Shown here: positions 36,801-46,700 of the stretch, one piece after another
Numbering within the stretch: position 1 is the stretch's first letter
How the letters are laid out: every line of letters starts with the position of its first letter
Origin: Lamellibrachia columna
Taxonomy: Eukaryota; Annelida; Polychaeta; Sabellida; Siboglinidae
Length of the DNA: 64,000 nucleotides
Direction of reading: 5' to 3'
NCBI GenBank assembly: GCA_963662155.1
Contig: OY759275.1
Location: 2,380,501-2,444,500 of the forward strand
The notes under the pieces: generated by a model
Database searches by the model: none
What the model saw: the letters and a program-made list of their open reading frames with translations, nothing else
Told to the model about the DNA's origin: nothing
Translations under genes and position numbers: made by a program

Positions 36801-38308
36801 CACAATATCAGCCGTGGCCTCTGTTGTAGTGGTGGTCACTGTAGGAGATGTACGTGCAAGAGATGTAGTCATGTGAACAGTAAAGTATCACACTGAAGGA
36901 TCCACAATACCAGCCGTGGTCTCTGTTGTAGTGGTGGTCACTGTAGGAGATGTATGTGCAAGAGATGTAGTCATGCATACAGTAAAGTATCACACTGAAG
37001 GATCCACAATACCAGCCGTGGCCTCTGTTGTAGTGGTGGTCACTGTAGGAGATGTATGTGCAAGAGATGTAGTCATGCATACAGTAAAGTATCACACTGA
37101 AGGATCCACAATACCAGCCGTGGCCTCTGTTGTAGTGGTGGTCACTGTAGGAGATGTACGTGCAAGAGATGTAGTCATGTATACAGTAAAGTATCACACT
37201 GAAGGATCCACAATACCAGCCGTGGTCTCTGTTGTAGTGGTGGTCACTGTAGGAGATGTATGTGCAAGAGATGTAGTCATGCATACAGTAAAGTATCACA
37301 CTGAAGGATCCACAATACCAGCCGTGGCCTCTGTTGTAGTGGTGGTCACTGTAGGAGATGTATGTGCAAGAGATGTAGTCATGCATACAGTAAAGTATCA
37401 CACTGAAGGATCCACAATACCAGCCGTGGCCTCTGTTGTAGTGGTGGTCACTGTAGGAGATGTATGTGCAAGAGATGTAGTCATGCATACAGTAAAGTAT
37501 CACACTGAAGGATCCACAATACCAGCCGTGGCCTCTGTTGTAGTGGTGGTCACTGTAGGAGATGTACGTGCAAGAGATGTAGTCATGTATACAGTAAAGT
37601 ATCACACTGAAGGATCCACAATACCAGCCGTGGTCTCTGTTGTAGTGGTGGTCACTGTAGGAGATGTATGTGCAAGAGATGTAGTCATGCATACAGTAAA
37701 GTATCACACTGAAGGATCCACAATACCAGCCGTGGCCTCTGTTGTAGTGGTGGTCACTGTAGGAGATGTATGTGCAAGAGATGTAGTCATGCATACAGTA
37801 AAGTATCACACTGAAGGATCCACAATACCAGCCGTGGCCTCTGTTGTAGTGGTGGTCACTGTAGGAGATGTATGTGCAAGAGATGTAGTCATGCATACAG
37901 TAAAGTATCACACTGAAGGATCCACAATACCAGCCGTGGCCTCTGTTGTAGTGGTGGTCACTGTAGGAGATGTACGTGCAAGAGATGTAGTCATGTATAC
38001 AGTAAAGTATCACACTGAAGGATCCACAATACCAGCCGTGGTCTCTGTTGTAATGGTGGTCACTGTAGGAGATGTATGTGCAAGAGATGTAGTCATGCAT
38101 ACAGTAAAGTATCACACTGAAGGATCCACAATACCAGCCGTGGCCTCTGTTGTAGTGGTGGTCACTGTAGGAGATGTATGTGCAAGAGATGTAGTCATGC
38201 ATACAGTAAAGTATCACACTGAAGGATCCACAATATCAGCCGTGGCCTCTGTTGTAGTGGTGGTCACTGTAGGAGATGTACGTGCAAGAGATGTAGTCAT
38301 GTGAACAG
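33811..38308. repeat. 102-bp minisatellite, about 44 copies
   Basis: Unit CATACAGTAAAGTATCACAC then TGAAGGATCCACAATACCAG, CCGTGGCCTCTGTTGTAGTG and GTGGTCACTGTAGGAGATGT, with ACGTGCAAGAGATGTAGTC. A four-unit block (408 bp) recurs between about 36.9 and 38.2 kb, identified by GTGGTCTC, TATGTGCAAG and CATGTATAC variants. 102 is a multiple of three and the unit is open on both strands (plus: VVVVTVGDVRARDVV; minus: YISCTYISYSDHHY). Stops come only from CATGTGA variants. Confidence 0.97.
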
Positions 38309-38469
38309 AATGTTACTGAATAACATCATAGTTGTTGTCATGGCAGTGGCTGAAATCAAGCAAACATAAAACATTGATGAACTAAGCTGTCAGACCACGG
38401 TTCAGAAGAAAACAGCTTAGCTTGTTTGGGCGCCCAACGATGTTCGCAGCAAATGTTGATTGAATACAC

Positions 38470-38830
38470 GTAGTGAACCTGTCCGACTTGTGTAAACAAT
38501 ACTATCATGTACTGAAGGCTTTACTTAATAAACACGCCCTGATAACCACCAAATCTGTGTCACAAAACCCACCAGCTTCGTGGATGAATCCTCGAATTTT
38601 ACAGTCTAAAAGGCGACTTTGTTATCTTGAACGAGTATGGTACAAATCACGCTCCCATTTGGATAGGTCACATTATTCAAAACAGTGTCACTACTGCAAC
38701 ACACAAATGGCTAAAGCCAAATCGGATTATTATACAAATATGGTCTCAAATAACACTAAAAATCCAAGTCAGCTATGGAATTGCATAAATAAAAAACACA
38801 GTTATGGGTTTGAAAAACTAAAAACCCACC
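38470..38830 (+). pseudogene. Non-LTR retrotransposon fragment (endonuclease-RT linker)
   Basis: The frame reads LSDLCKQYYHVLKALLNKHA, PPASWMNPRILQSKRRLCYL, QMAKAKSDYYTNMVSNN and NPSQLWNCINKK. The order YNxxLxxLLDKHAP, PWxxxxIxxxKRxxRxLE, AKxxYYxxxI and NPxxLWxxxN is standard for the linker between endonuclease and RT domains of CR1/Jockey-type elements. It is truncated at both ends: endonuclease and RT motifs are missing. The ORF runs on to 39171 in AT-rich sequence without further similarity. Confidence 0.75.
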
Positions 38831-39184
38831 ATTTAAACTTGCTTATCCTCCATAGCTTCCCAGCGTACCAATCCAACTGCTTACAACTGGAACTACTTAT
38901 CAATTATGAACTATTTAACCCCATTTGTTTTGGTGTGTTGCTGAGCTTGGGTCTCCCAAGGATTTTAACGCAGTATAAGTATTTTATATATTATTATTTA
39001 TATAATATGTTCAAATATGTCGGTGTCCGTGTTACATATGAAACATCCTTGTTAACATTAATTCTATGGAAAACATCCCTAAAGTATTTGTTGTATTTGA
39101 AGATGTTTAATGCCATCTGTTTCGTGCTTCTTACTACATTTAGAGTTTTATTTCTGATGATCATGAGATAATATCACTGAAGAC
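38831..39184. other. AT-rich sequence
   Basis: Open in one plus frame but with no recognisable protein signature. Probably decayed DNA. Confidence 0.3.
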
Positions 39185-39290
39185 ACAATAAACCAAATTT
39201 AAGCGTGATATATTTAATGAGCAGGGATGCACGAAAGTCATCATCAAGGTGATGGACCGTTGAGGCTTCAGGGAACAAATGGAATTTTTT
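39185..39290. repeat. Diverged copy of the duplicated-segment sequence
   Basis: Resembles 47684-47775 and 62591-62682 (CAATAAACC...TTTAA, then AAAGTCATCATCAAGG and ACCGTTGAGGCTT). It is an older paralogue of part of the segmental duplication. Confidence 0.7.
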
Positions 39291-39450
39291 TTAATATGTC
39301 TTGATATTTTTGTAGAAGGTAGCTGTATTTTCACATGGTTTTAAGGTGATGGGGAGTTTGTTCTAGATTTTGGATGCAGCTACAGAGAAAGTGCTTGTCC
39401 AGGTTATATCATGCTTGGTTTTAGGAACAATACATTGTTGTGAAATTTAT
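39291..39450 (-). pseudogene. Non-LTR RT C-terminal fragment
   Basis: The minus strand reads CIVPKTKHDITWTSTFSVAA, SKI, a TAG, then NKLPITLKPCENTATFYKNI. The pattern FSVAAxKxWNxLPxxLK...FKxxLK is the common RT C-terminus of CR1/Jockey-type elements. The Trp of the expected KIWNKLP is a stop here. Confidence 0.65.
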
Positions 39451-39618
39451 TATCTGAGATGCCTGTGGATATTTGAAAGATGCCGTAGACTAGCCAAGTA
39501 GGATGACTGTTGTACTGATAGAGCACAATATGTAAGGGTGGACCATTTAAATTTTGTAAGAAGCCAGAGCCAGTTTAACTCTTTAAGTAGAGGTAATGAT
39601 TGTGAGAACTGAAGTGCC

Positions 39619-39662
39619 CTGTGTGCATGCGTGCGTGCGTTCGTGCGTGCATGCATGTGTAT
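39619..39662. repeat. TGCG/TGCA-rich microsatellite
   Basis: Irregular run of GTGCGTGCGTTCGTGCGTGC type. Confidence 0.8.
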
Positions 39663-39689
39663 AACCGTACCAGTTTCACCAGTTCCACA

Positions 39690-39860
39690 CATGCACAAAC
39701 ACATGAACACACGTACTGGTGGAGCCGTACTAATTCTGAACCAGAATGACACATGTACAACTGGTATAAACGTGTGGAACACATGAATTCACGTGAACAC
39801 ACATACTGGTGGACTCGTACTAGTTCTGAACCAGAACAACACTTGTGAACTGGTGTGAAA
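39690..39860. repeat. Imperfect tandem duplication
   Basis: Two related copies of a segment containing ACACATACTGGTGGA, CGTACTA and TTCTGAACCAGAA, about 105 bp apart. Confidence 0.7.
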
Positions 39861-40550
39861 CTGGTTCCTTGTTTACTGGGAAACTCAACAGTCAACAATG
39901 TTGTCAGTTTCACATGTGCATTGCCTGACTAGCCTAGCTGTCATTCCACTATTGTCTAGCCTAGGGGACAATGACAGATGTTTAAGTTAGATACTTTCAC
40001 ATGCTGTAGACTTATATTTGTCAAGTTATGTTCACACACTACTACCCTATGTTAGGCAGTGGCTGGAACTGTTTCTGCCATATGATGAGATGCTGGCCGG
40101 TGGTCCACACCTGCTTCCCTGCAGCTAGCTGACTTATCACTCTAGTCTATAGGGCAATGATTGATGATGTAACTCTGTGGTAAGACCTAATGTAGAGAGA
40201 CAGAACAGATGGATGTGGTCTGAAAGTGGTTAATGGCGACTGAATGGTGATGGACACACTCCTTAGTGTTGTCAGGTTAAACCACTCGTCAAACAAAGCA
40301 TATCCTTCAGGTGTAGTCAATATGGAACCCAATTTTAGAACAGGGTCCTATTTTATTATAACAATTATAAAATGTTTCATAAAAATGTGAGCAAAGCATA
40401 CTTTGTAAATGGATATTTTTGTTAAATATGTGCACTAGGCATTATATTGTCTGCTGCTAGTTGACGTCATAAAAGTTGAATTGATAACTCTAGTGTTAAT
40501 CCACTTAACCCATATATAGCTGACACAACCAGGAGACACGGGTCGTCAAA
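39861..40550. other. Unique non-coding sequence
   Basis: No ORF with protein similarity, RNA gene or tandem repeat was recognised in this stretch. Confidence 0.3.
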
Positions 40551-41158
40551 GAATTCTACACAAATAAACCAGACCTGATGAAATCTACCACCACTTTCCG
40601 GGCTATGACAGATCACAATAGAGTATTTGTAGAAGGTGTTATCACTCCACATTGAACCCAGAAACCCTCCTCTGTAAACTGGGCTTTCACACAAAACATA
40701 TTGTGTCAAAATAAAGGATAGAAGCAGCAGCTTTCTTATTGACTTTTTTTGAATGCCACAACAATTCTCTAAATATAAATTACATAGTCTACCCAATATT
40801 TGAGCTATACATATATTATTAAATTAAGCTGCAATAACTGTTGAATATAGTCTGCTTATTTGAACTGATGTTTTATTAAGAAACAGCAACGTCTCCACAA
40901 TGTGTCTTTGCAGTCTGTCTCAATGTGCACTTGGAACTGAATCCACACAAATAAACTAGACTTGATGAAATCTGCCGCCACGTTCTTGGCCATGTCTGAC
41001 CACGATATAGTGCTTATTGAATATGTTATCACTCCATGTTCAACCCAAAAACCCTCTATAATCTGGGCATTTAAACAAAATGTTTTGTAACAAAATAAAG
41101 TATATAAGGAGCAGCTGTCTTTTTTAGGACGCCACAACAATTCTCTGAATATAAATTA
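40551..41158. repeat. Diverged direct duplication
   Basis: 40557-40790 and 40947-41158 are diverged copies sharing CACACAAATAAAC, GACTTGATGAAATCT-like, TATCACTCCA and CCACAACAATTCTCT. The second copy begins directly after a truncated LRR exon. Confidence 0.75.
40830..40939 (+). pseudogene. Truncated LRR exon and 3' end of its intron
   Basis: The sequence up to TGTCTTTGCAG at 40913 parallels 49635-49726, the intron end preceding the LRR exon at 49727. The next 26 bases (TCTGTCTCAATGTGCACTTG GAACT) parallel the first part of that exon, encoding LSQCALGT against LRQCGLGT. Similarity stops at about 40939, where unrelated duplicated DNA begins. It is therefore a broken duplicate of the exon. Confidence 0.65.
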
Positions 41159-41192
41159 CAATAATAAAAAACACCTAACTCTGCAGTGAAGA

Positions 41193-41560
41193 TCATGTAC
41201 CATTCTAATATACCTCACTCACACACATTCTAATATACCTTACTCCCACACATTCTAATATACCTCACTCACACACATTCTAATATACCTCACTCACACA
41301 CATTCTAATATACCTCACTCACACACATTCTAATATACCTTACTCCCACACATTCTAATATACCTCACTCACACACATTCTAATATACCTTACTCCCACA
41401 CATTCTAATATACCTCACTCACACACATTCTAATATACCTCACTCACACACATTCTAATATACCTCACTCACACACATTCTAATATACCTCACTCACACA
41501 CATTCTAATATACCTCACTCACACACATTCTAATATACTTCATTGACACACATTCTACCT
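41193..41560. repeat. 25-bp minisatellite, about 15 copies
   Basis: Unit ACACATTCTAATATACCTCA CTCAC with a CTTACTCCC variant. The following sequence (TCTACCTCGGCTATGTG...GATAGTGACTG) is paralogous to 47806-47885. Confidence 0.94.
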
Positions 41561-42344
41561 CGGCTATGTGTGAGAGAAAGTTTTAAAAGAAAAATTAACC
41601 CTACAACAAAGCCAGGAAGACCTGCCAGGATAGTGACTGTAAATATATTTAATTGTGTGAGCCAAGAATAAATTGATGTGTCACATGTTCATAATAAAAC
41701 AATTACTATTTTAACAAAGTGACTTAATTGTCTTCCGCCAGTGTGTCCTGTGGTTCTGTCCAGTCTACTAATGTCTGACATACTGTATGGGTCAGACATG
41801 TAGTTTGATTCTAGAAATAGTATAATTATAACGTTCCCACTCATACCTCAACACAACACATTAACTAGGGATATACTTACATGTTCTCTTCCTGCCATGA
41901 GTGACACATAATTGAGAACCAAACATTATAATACACTGTAAGAGGATGATGTGTTCATATCATTAGGGCTGTAGTGACCAGTCTCTTTACAATGTAAGAG
42001 GATGATGTGTTTATATCATTAGGGCTGTAGTGACCAGTCTCTTGTGGTCAGGGTTCAAGTTGTCTTTTACTGCGAGAACATTTCTCTATGTGTTTTATTA
42101 TGTAACACTTTGGTTCAGCCATCTGTGGAGGTGTACACTGTATGGTGTACACTTTATGGTGTACACTTTGTGGTGTACACTTTATGGTGTCCAGGCTCAC
42201 GTTCATTCATTCATACTAATCGTAATAAATAACATATCTAAGGATTAACTGCCCACATATTTCGGGATTAGTGCTCATATAACTATTAGTGCTCATATAA
42301 TTAGTGCTGTTGTGAACAGTCTATTGTGATTATGGTTCCAGTTT
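41561..42344. other. Older paralogue of the duplicated intronic unit
   Basis: 41561-41640 resembles 47806-47885. 42115-42245, with its short array of 14-bp GTGTACACTTTATG units and CCAGGCTCACGTTCATTCAT, resembles 49240-49440. Two near-identical lines at 41938-41985 and 41993-42042 (GAGGATGATGTGTTCATATC) are a local direct repeat. No exon was recognised. Confidence 0.6.
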
Positions 42345-43912
42345 TACACTTGGCTAGGGTTAGTATACCTTATACACCTGGCTAGGGTTAGTATACCTTA
42401 TACACCTGGCTAGGGTTAGTATACCTTATACACCTGGCTAGGGTTAGTATACCCTATACACCTGGCTAGTGTTAGTATACCCTATACACCTGGCTAGTGT
42501 TATTATACCCTATACACCTGGCTAGGGTTAGTATACCCTATACACCTGGCTAGGGTTAGTATACCTTATACACCTGGCTAGGGTTAGTATACCTTATACA
42601 CCTGGCTAGGGTTAGTATACCTTATACACCTGGCTAGGGTTAGTATACCTTATACACCTGGCTAGGGTTAGTATACCTTATACACCTGGCTAGGGTTAGT
42701 ATACCCTATACACCTGGCTAGTGTTAGTATACCCTATACACCTGGCTAGTGTTATTATACCCTATACACCTGGCTAGGGTTAGTATACCCTATACACCTG
42801 GCTAGTGTTAGTATACCCTATACACATGGCTAGGGTTTGGTACCCTATGCACCTGGCTAGTGTTAGTATACTCTATACACCTGGCTAGTGTTAGTATACC
42901 CTATGCACCTGGCTAGTGTTACTATACTCTACACACCTGGCTAGTGTTAGTATACTCTACACACCTGGCTAGTGTTAGTATACCCTATATACCTGGCTAG
43001 TGTTAGTATACCCTACGCACCTGGCTAGTGTTAGTATACTCTACACACCTGGCTAGTGTTAGTATACCCTATACACCTGGCTAGGCTTAGTATACCCTAT
43101 ACACTTGGCTAGTGTTAGTATACCCTATGCACCTGGCTAGTGTTAGTATACTCTACACACCTGGCTAGTGTTAGTATACTCTACACACCTGGCTAGTGTT
43201 AGTATACTCTACACACCTGGCTAGTGTTAGTAGACTCTACACACCTGGCTAGTGTTAGTATACTCTACACACCTGGCTAGTGTTAGTATACCCTATGCAC
43301 CTGGCTAGTGTTAGTATACTCTACACACCTGGCTAGTGTTAGTATACTCTACACACCTGGCTAGTGTTAGTATACCCTACACACCTGGCTAGTGTTAGTA
43401 TACCCTACACACCTGGCTAGTGTTAGTATACTCTACACACCTGGCTAGTGTTAGTATACTCTACACACCTGGCTAGTGTTAGTATACCCTATGCACCTGG
43501 CTAGTGTTAGTATACTCTACACACCTGGCTAGTGTTAGTATACCCTATACACCTGGCTAGGCTTAGTATACCCTATACACCTGGCTAGTGTTAGTATACC
43601 CTATGCACATGGCTAGTTTTAGTATACCTTATACACCTGGCTAGTGTTAGTATACCCTATACACCTGGCTAGGCTTACTATACCCTATACACCTGGCTAG
43701 GCTTAGTATACCCTATACACCTGGCTAGTGTTAATATACCCTATGCACATGGCTAGTTTTAGTATACCTTATATACCTGGCTAGTGTTAGTATACCCTAT
43801 ACACCTGGCTAGGCTTAATATACCCAACACACCTAGCTAGGGTTAGTATACCCTACACACCTGGCTAGGGTAGTATACCCTACATACCTGGCTAGGGTTA
43901 GTATACAGCTAC
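42345..43912. repeat. 28-bp minisatellite, about 56 copies
   Basis: Unit CACCTGGCTAGTGTTAGTAT ACCCTATA, with blocks of GGGTTAG, GTGTTAG and GGCTTAG variants. It contains TAGGGTTAG by chance but is not telomeric. Confidence 0.96.
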
Positions 43913-43966
43913 ACAGTATATGTGATCCTCCGTCATGAGCACGGAGAAGACAACAGAATGTGGATT

Positions 43967-44456
43967 GAACAGTAGAGACAGGAGTTGGACGTAAGGATGG
44001 AGGGTAAGGAGATCAGGGGGGGGCACAGTAGAGAGAGGAGTTGGACGTAAGAATGGAGGGTAAGGAGATCAGGGGGGGCACAGTAGAGAGAGGAGTTGGA
44101 CGTAAGAATGGAGGGTAAGGAGATCAGGGGGGGCACAGTAGAGAGAGGAGTTGGACGTAAGAATGGAGGGTAAGGAGATCAGGGGGGGCACAGTAGAGAG
44201 AGGAGTTGGACGTAAGAATGGAGGGTAAGGAGATCAGGGGGGCACAGTAGAGAGAGGAGTTGGACGTAAGAATGGAGCGTAAGGAGATCAGGGGGGCACA
44301 GTAGAGAGAGGAGTTGGACGTAAGGATGGAGCGTAAGGAGATCAGGGGGGCACAGTAGAGAGAGGAGTTGGACGTAAGGATGGAGCGTAAGGAGATCAGG
44401 GGGGCACAGTAGAGAGAGGAGTTGGACGTAAGAATGGAGCGTAAGGAGATCAGGGG
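43967..44456. repeat. About 55-bp minisatellite, 9 copies
   Basis: Unit CACAGTAGAGAGAGGAGTTG plus GACGTAAGAATGGAGGGTAA plus GGAGATCAGGGGGG. Length varies by one to two G in the G run (GGGGGGG to GGGGGG). Confidence 0.94.
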
Positions 44457-44690
44457 GGCACAGTAGTGTAGCGTTAGAATGTCAGGCTCTCAATCGAGAG
44501 AACCTGGTTTTGAATCCTCTTGCTGCCTTTTTCGAACCTTTGGCAATTTCATTCATCCCACATTGCCACAGTTCACTCAGCTGTATAAGTGAATACCTGG
44601 CTACAGACACAGGTGGATATCTGAACGAATAGTCTTTGTGCAATAATTGCAGCATTTCTGAATGAGAAGTTGAGATGGCGTTGGAACGAA
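44457..44690 (+). mobile_element. tRNA-derived SINE
   Basis: The head resembles a tRNA: GTAGTGTAGCGTTAGAATG as an A-box-like element, a CTCTC/GAGAG arm, and GGTTTTGAATCC matching the B box GGTTCGANTCC with an extra base. It is followed by a TTTTT run and a body with CAGTTCACTCAGCTGTATAA and GAATACCTGGCTAC, which resembles the body of invertebrate tRNA-SINEs. The last unit of the 55-bp array runs directly into it (CACAGTAG is shared). Confidence 0.55.
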
Positions 44691-44812
44691 CAGGTCTGCC
44701 TGGGGGTGAAGTGTAAAGGAACAGGTCTGCCTGGGGGTGAAGTGTAAAGTAACAGGTCTGCCTGGGGGTGAAGTGTAAAGGAACAGGTCTGCCTGGGGGT
44801 GAAGTGCTTTGA
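44685..44812. repeat. 31-bp repeat, 4 copies
   Basis: GGAACAGGTCTGCCTGGGGG TGAAGTGTAAA repeated four times, the last one ending AAGTGCTTTGAACAG. Confidence 0.9.
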
Positions 44813-45867
44813 ACAGACCTATGGACTGGATACTGCGCTCAATAAGAACTTACCTTTACTCTTTTTTTATCAAGTAAAGGGGCAAGTTTGTGTTGCTTGG
44901 TGGAATGGTTACCTAGGATGTTCATTCGGAGGTAGACGAACATCGTTGGATACAAGCAGGAACAAATGATTGGAGGAAAGTAAAGGCATCACTACGGGCA
45001 GAAACAGTATCACAACAGTTGAAGGGGAATGTTCTGAGAGCGGGTGTAATATACGTGTGGTCTTGAGTCGGTGGCAATGACAAATCAACAACAACAACAA
45101 CAACAACAACACACATTTTATGAGAATGACTGGGTCCGGAGAGTTACAGGAACAAGGAGGAAGAATGATCTAAATAAGGGATTGGGAGGCAGGGAAGTTA
45201 ATGAGAAGAATGGTAAGAAACCAGATGATATGAGCTAATCACTTGGTGTGGATGGATTACCAAAGAGATTACCAAAGAGATTACCAAAGAGAGCAGAGGC
45301 AGTGAAAAAGAAAGCCGTTGTAGAAGAGGTAGACCACAATGAAGGTGGGAAGATTGGGTAAAGAAGGATGTGAGATATGTGGAGGAGGGTGACAGGTGGA
45401 GGGAGAAGGCTGTCGTTAGGGAGAAATGGAAAGGGGTAACAGCCAGGACAGTGCAGGTGTAGAAGAACTAATCTCACCCCAAAAGGAGCTACGAGAAACA
45501 AATATAAGTCAAAAACGTATACTGGCTAGATCACAACATTGTTTCTCAGTGCGACATAATTTATGTTTGTTAGAAAAGAATCTTTTTGTAATTAATATGA
45601 AAACACCACTATTCTCTATGTTATACATATTGCCCCAAATGACAAATTGACATATACTGAAGCAGTGTTGTGTCAATGTGCATAGTTTATGACAGAACAA
45701 CTAACACACCTGGCCAATCAAGATCCTGGATTATGAAACTGCTGCACAGTAGGTTGACAAATCAAACTTGACTATCCCTCCTGTCTAACTGTGTCACTTG
45801 TCACCTAGCAGAAACAGAACAATAATAAATGTTTTCTTTGGACTGATTCCTCTTTTCGACCAAAACG
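44813..45867. other. Mostly unique non-coding sequence
   Basis: Contains a (CAA)n microsatellite at about 45084-45112 and a short GAGATTACCAAA triplication at 45257-45292. Small ORFs show no known domain. Confidence 0.35.
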
Positions 45868-46275
45868 CAAGGCTGCATAAAATAGTTACGTTACAGGGAA
45901 GTGTCCCACTCTCCCCAAAGAGACCATAGTTACGTTATAGGGAAATATCCCTCTCTTCCAAATGAGACCATAGTTATGTTATAGGGAAGTGTCCCTCTCT
46001 CACCAACGAGACCATAGTTACGTTATAGGGAAGTGTCCCTCTCTTCCCAATGAGACCATAGTTATGTTATAGGGAAGTTTTCCTCTCCCCAATGAGACCA
46101 TAGTTACGTCACAAGGAAGTTTCCCTCTCTCCCCAATGAGACCATAGTTACGTCACAGGGAAGTGTCCCTCTCTTCCCAATGAGACCATAGTTACTTTAT
46201 AGGGAAGTGTCCCTCTCTTCCCAATGAGACCATAGTTACTTAATAGGGAAGTTTCCCACTCTCCCCATTGTGACC
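45868..46275. repeat. 44-bp minisatellite, about 9 copies
   Basis: Unit GTTACGTTATAGGGAAGTGT CCCTCTCTTCCCAATGAGAC CATA, moderately diverged. Confidence 0.92.
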
Positions 46276-46364
46276 AGGTTTCCACAAATGTAGAAGTAGA
46301 CGGCGTCAACGCCACACCGTGAATCCACAACAAGGCAGATTCAGCCACCGAGAATCACTAATGA

Positions 46365-46700
46365 CCCGCCAACTGGTCTGTGACGAGTAATGACACGCCA
46401 ACTGGTCTGTGACGAGTAATGACCCACCAACTGGTCTGTGACGAGTAATGACCCGCCAACTGGTCTGTGATGAGTAATGACCCACCAACTGGTCTGTGAC
46501 GAGTAATGACCAGCCAACTGGTCTGTGATGAGTAATGACCCGCCAACTGGTCTGTGACGAGTAATGACCCGCCAACTGGTCTGTGACAAGTAATGACCCG
46601 CCAACTGGTCTGTGACGAGTAATGACACGCCAACTGGTCTGTGACGAGTAATGACCCACCAACTGGTCTGTGACGAGTAATGACCCGCCAACTGGTCTGC
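46365..46700. repeat. 29-bp minisatellite, about 12 copies
   Basis: Unit TAATGACCCGCCAACTGGTC TGTGACGAG. Only about three units remain in the paralogous position at 56635-56722, so the array differs in length between the two duplicates. Confidence 0.95.

Noticed and set aside
33811..38308. A repeat-containing secreted or structural protein
   Set aside because: Open on both strands equally, no signal peptide or termini, and stops introduced by ordinary unit variants.
42345..43912. Interstitial telomeric repeat (TAGGGTTAG)
   Set aside because: The motif occurs once per 28-bp unit and only in some variants; there is no TTAGGG tandem run.
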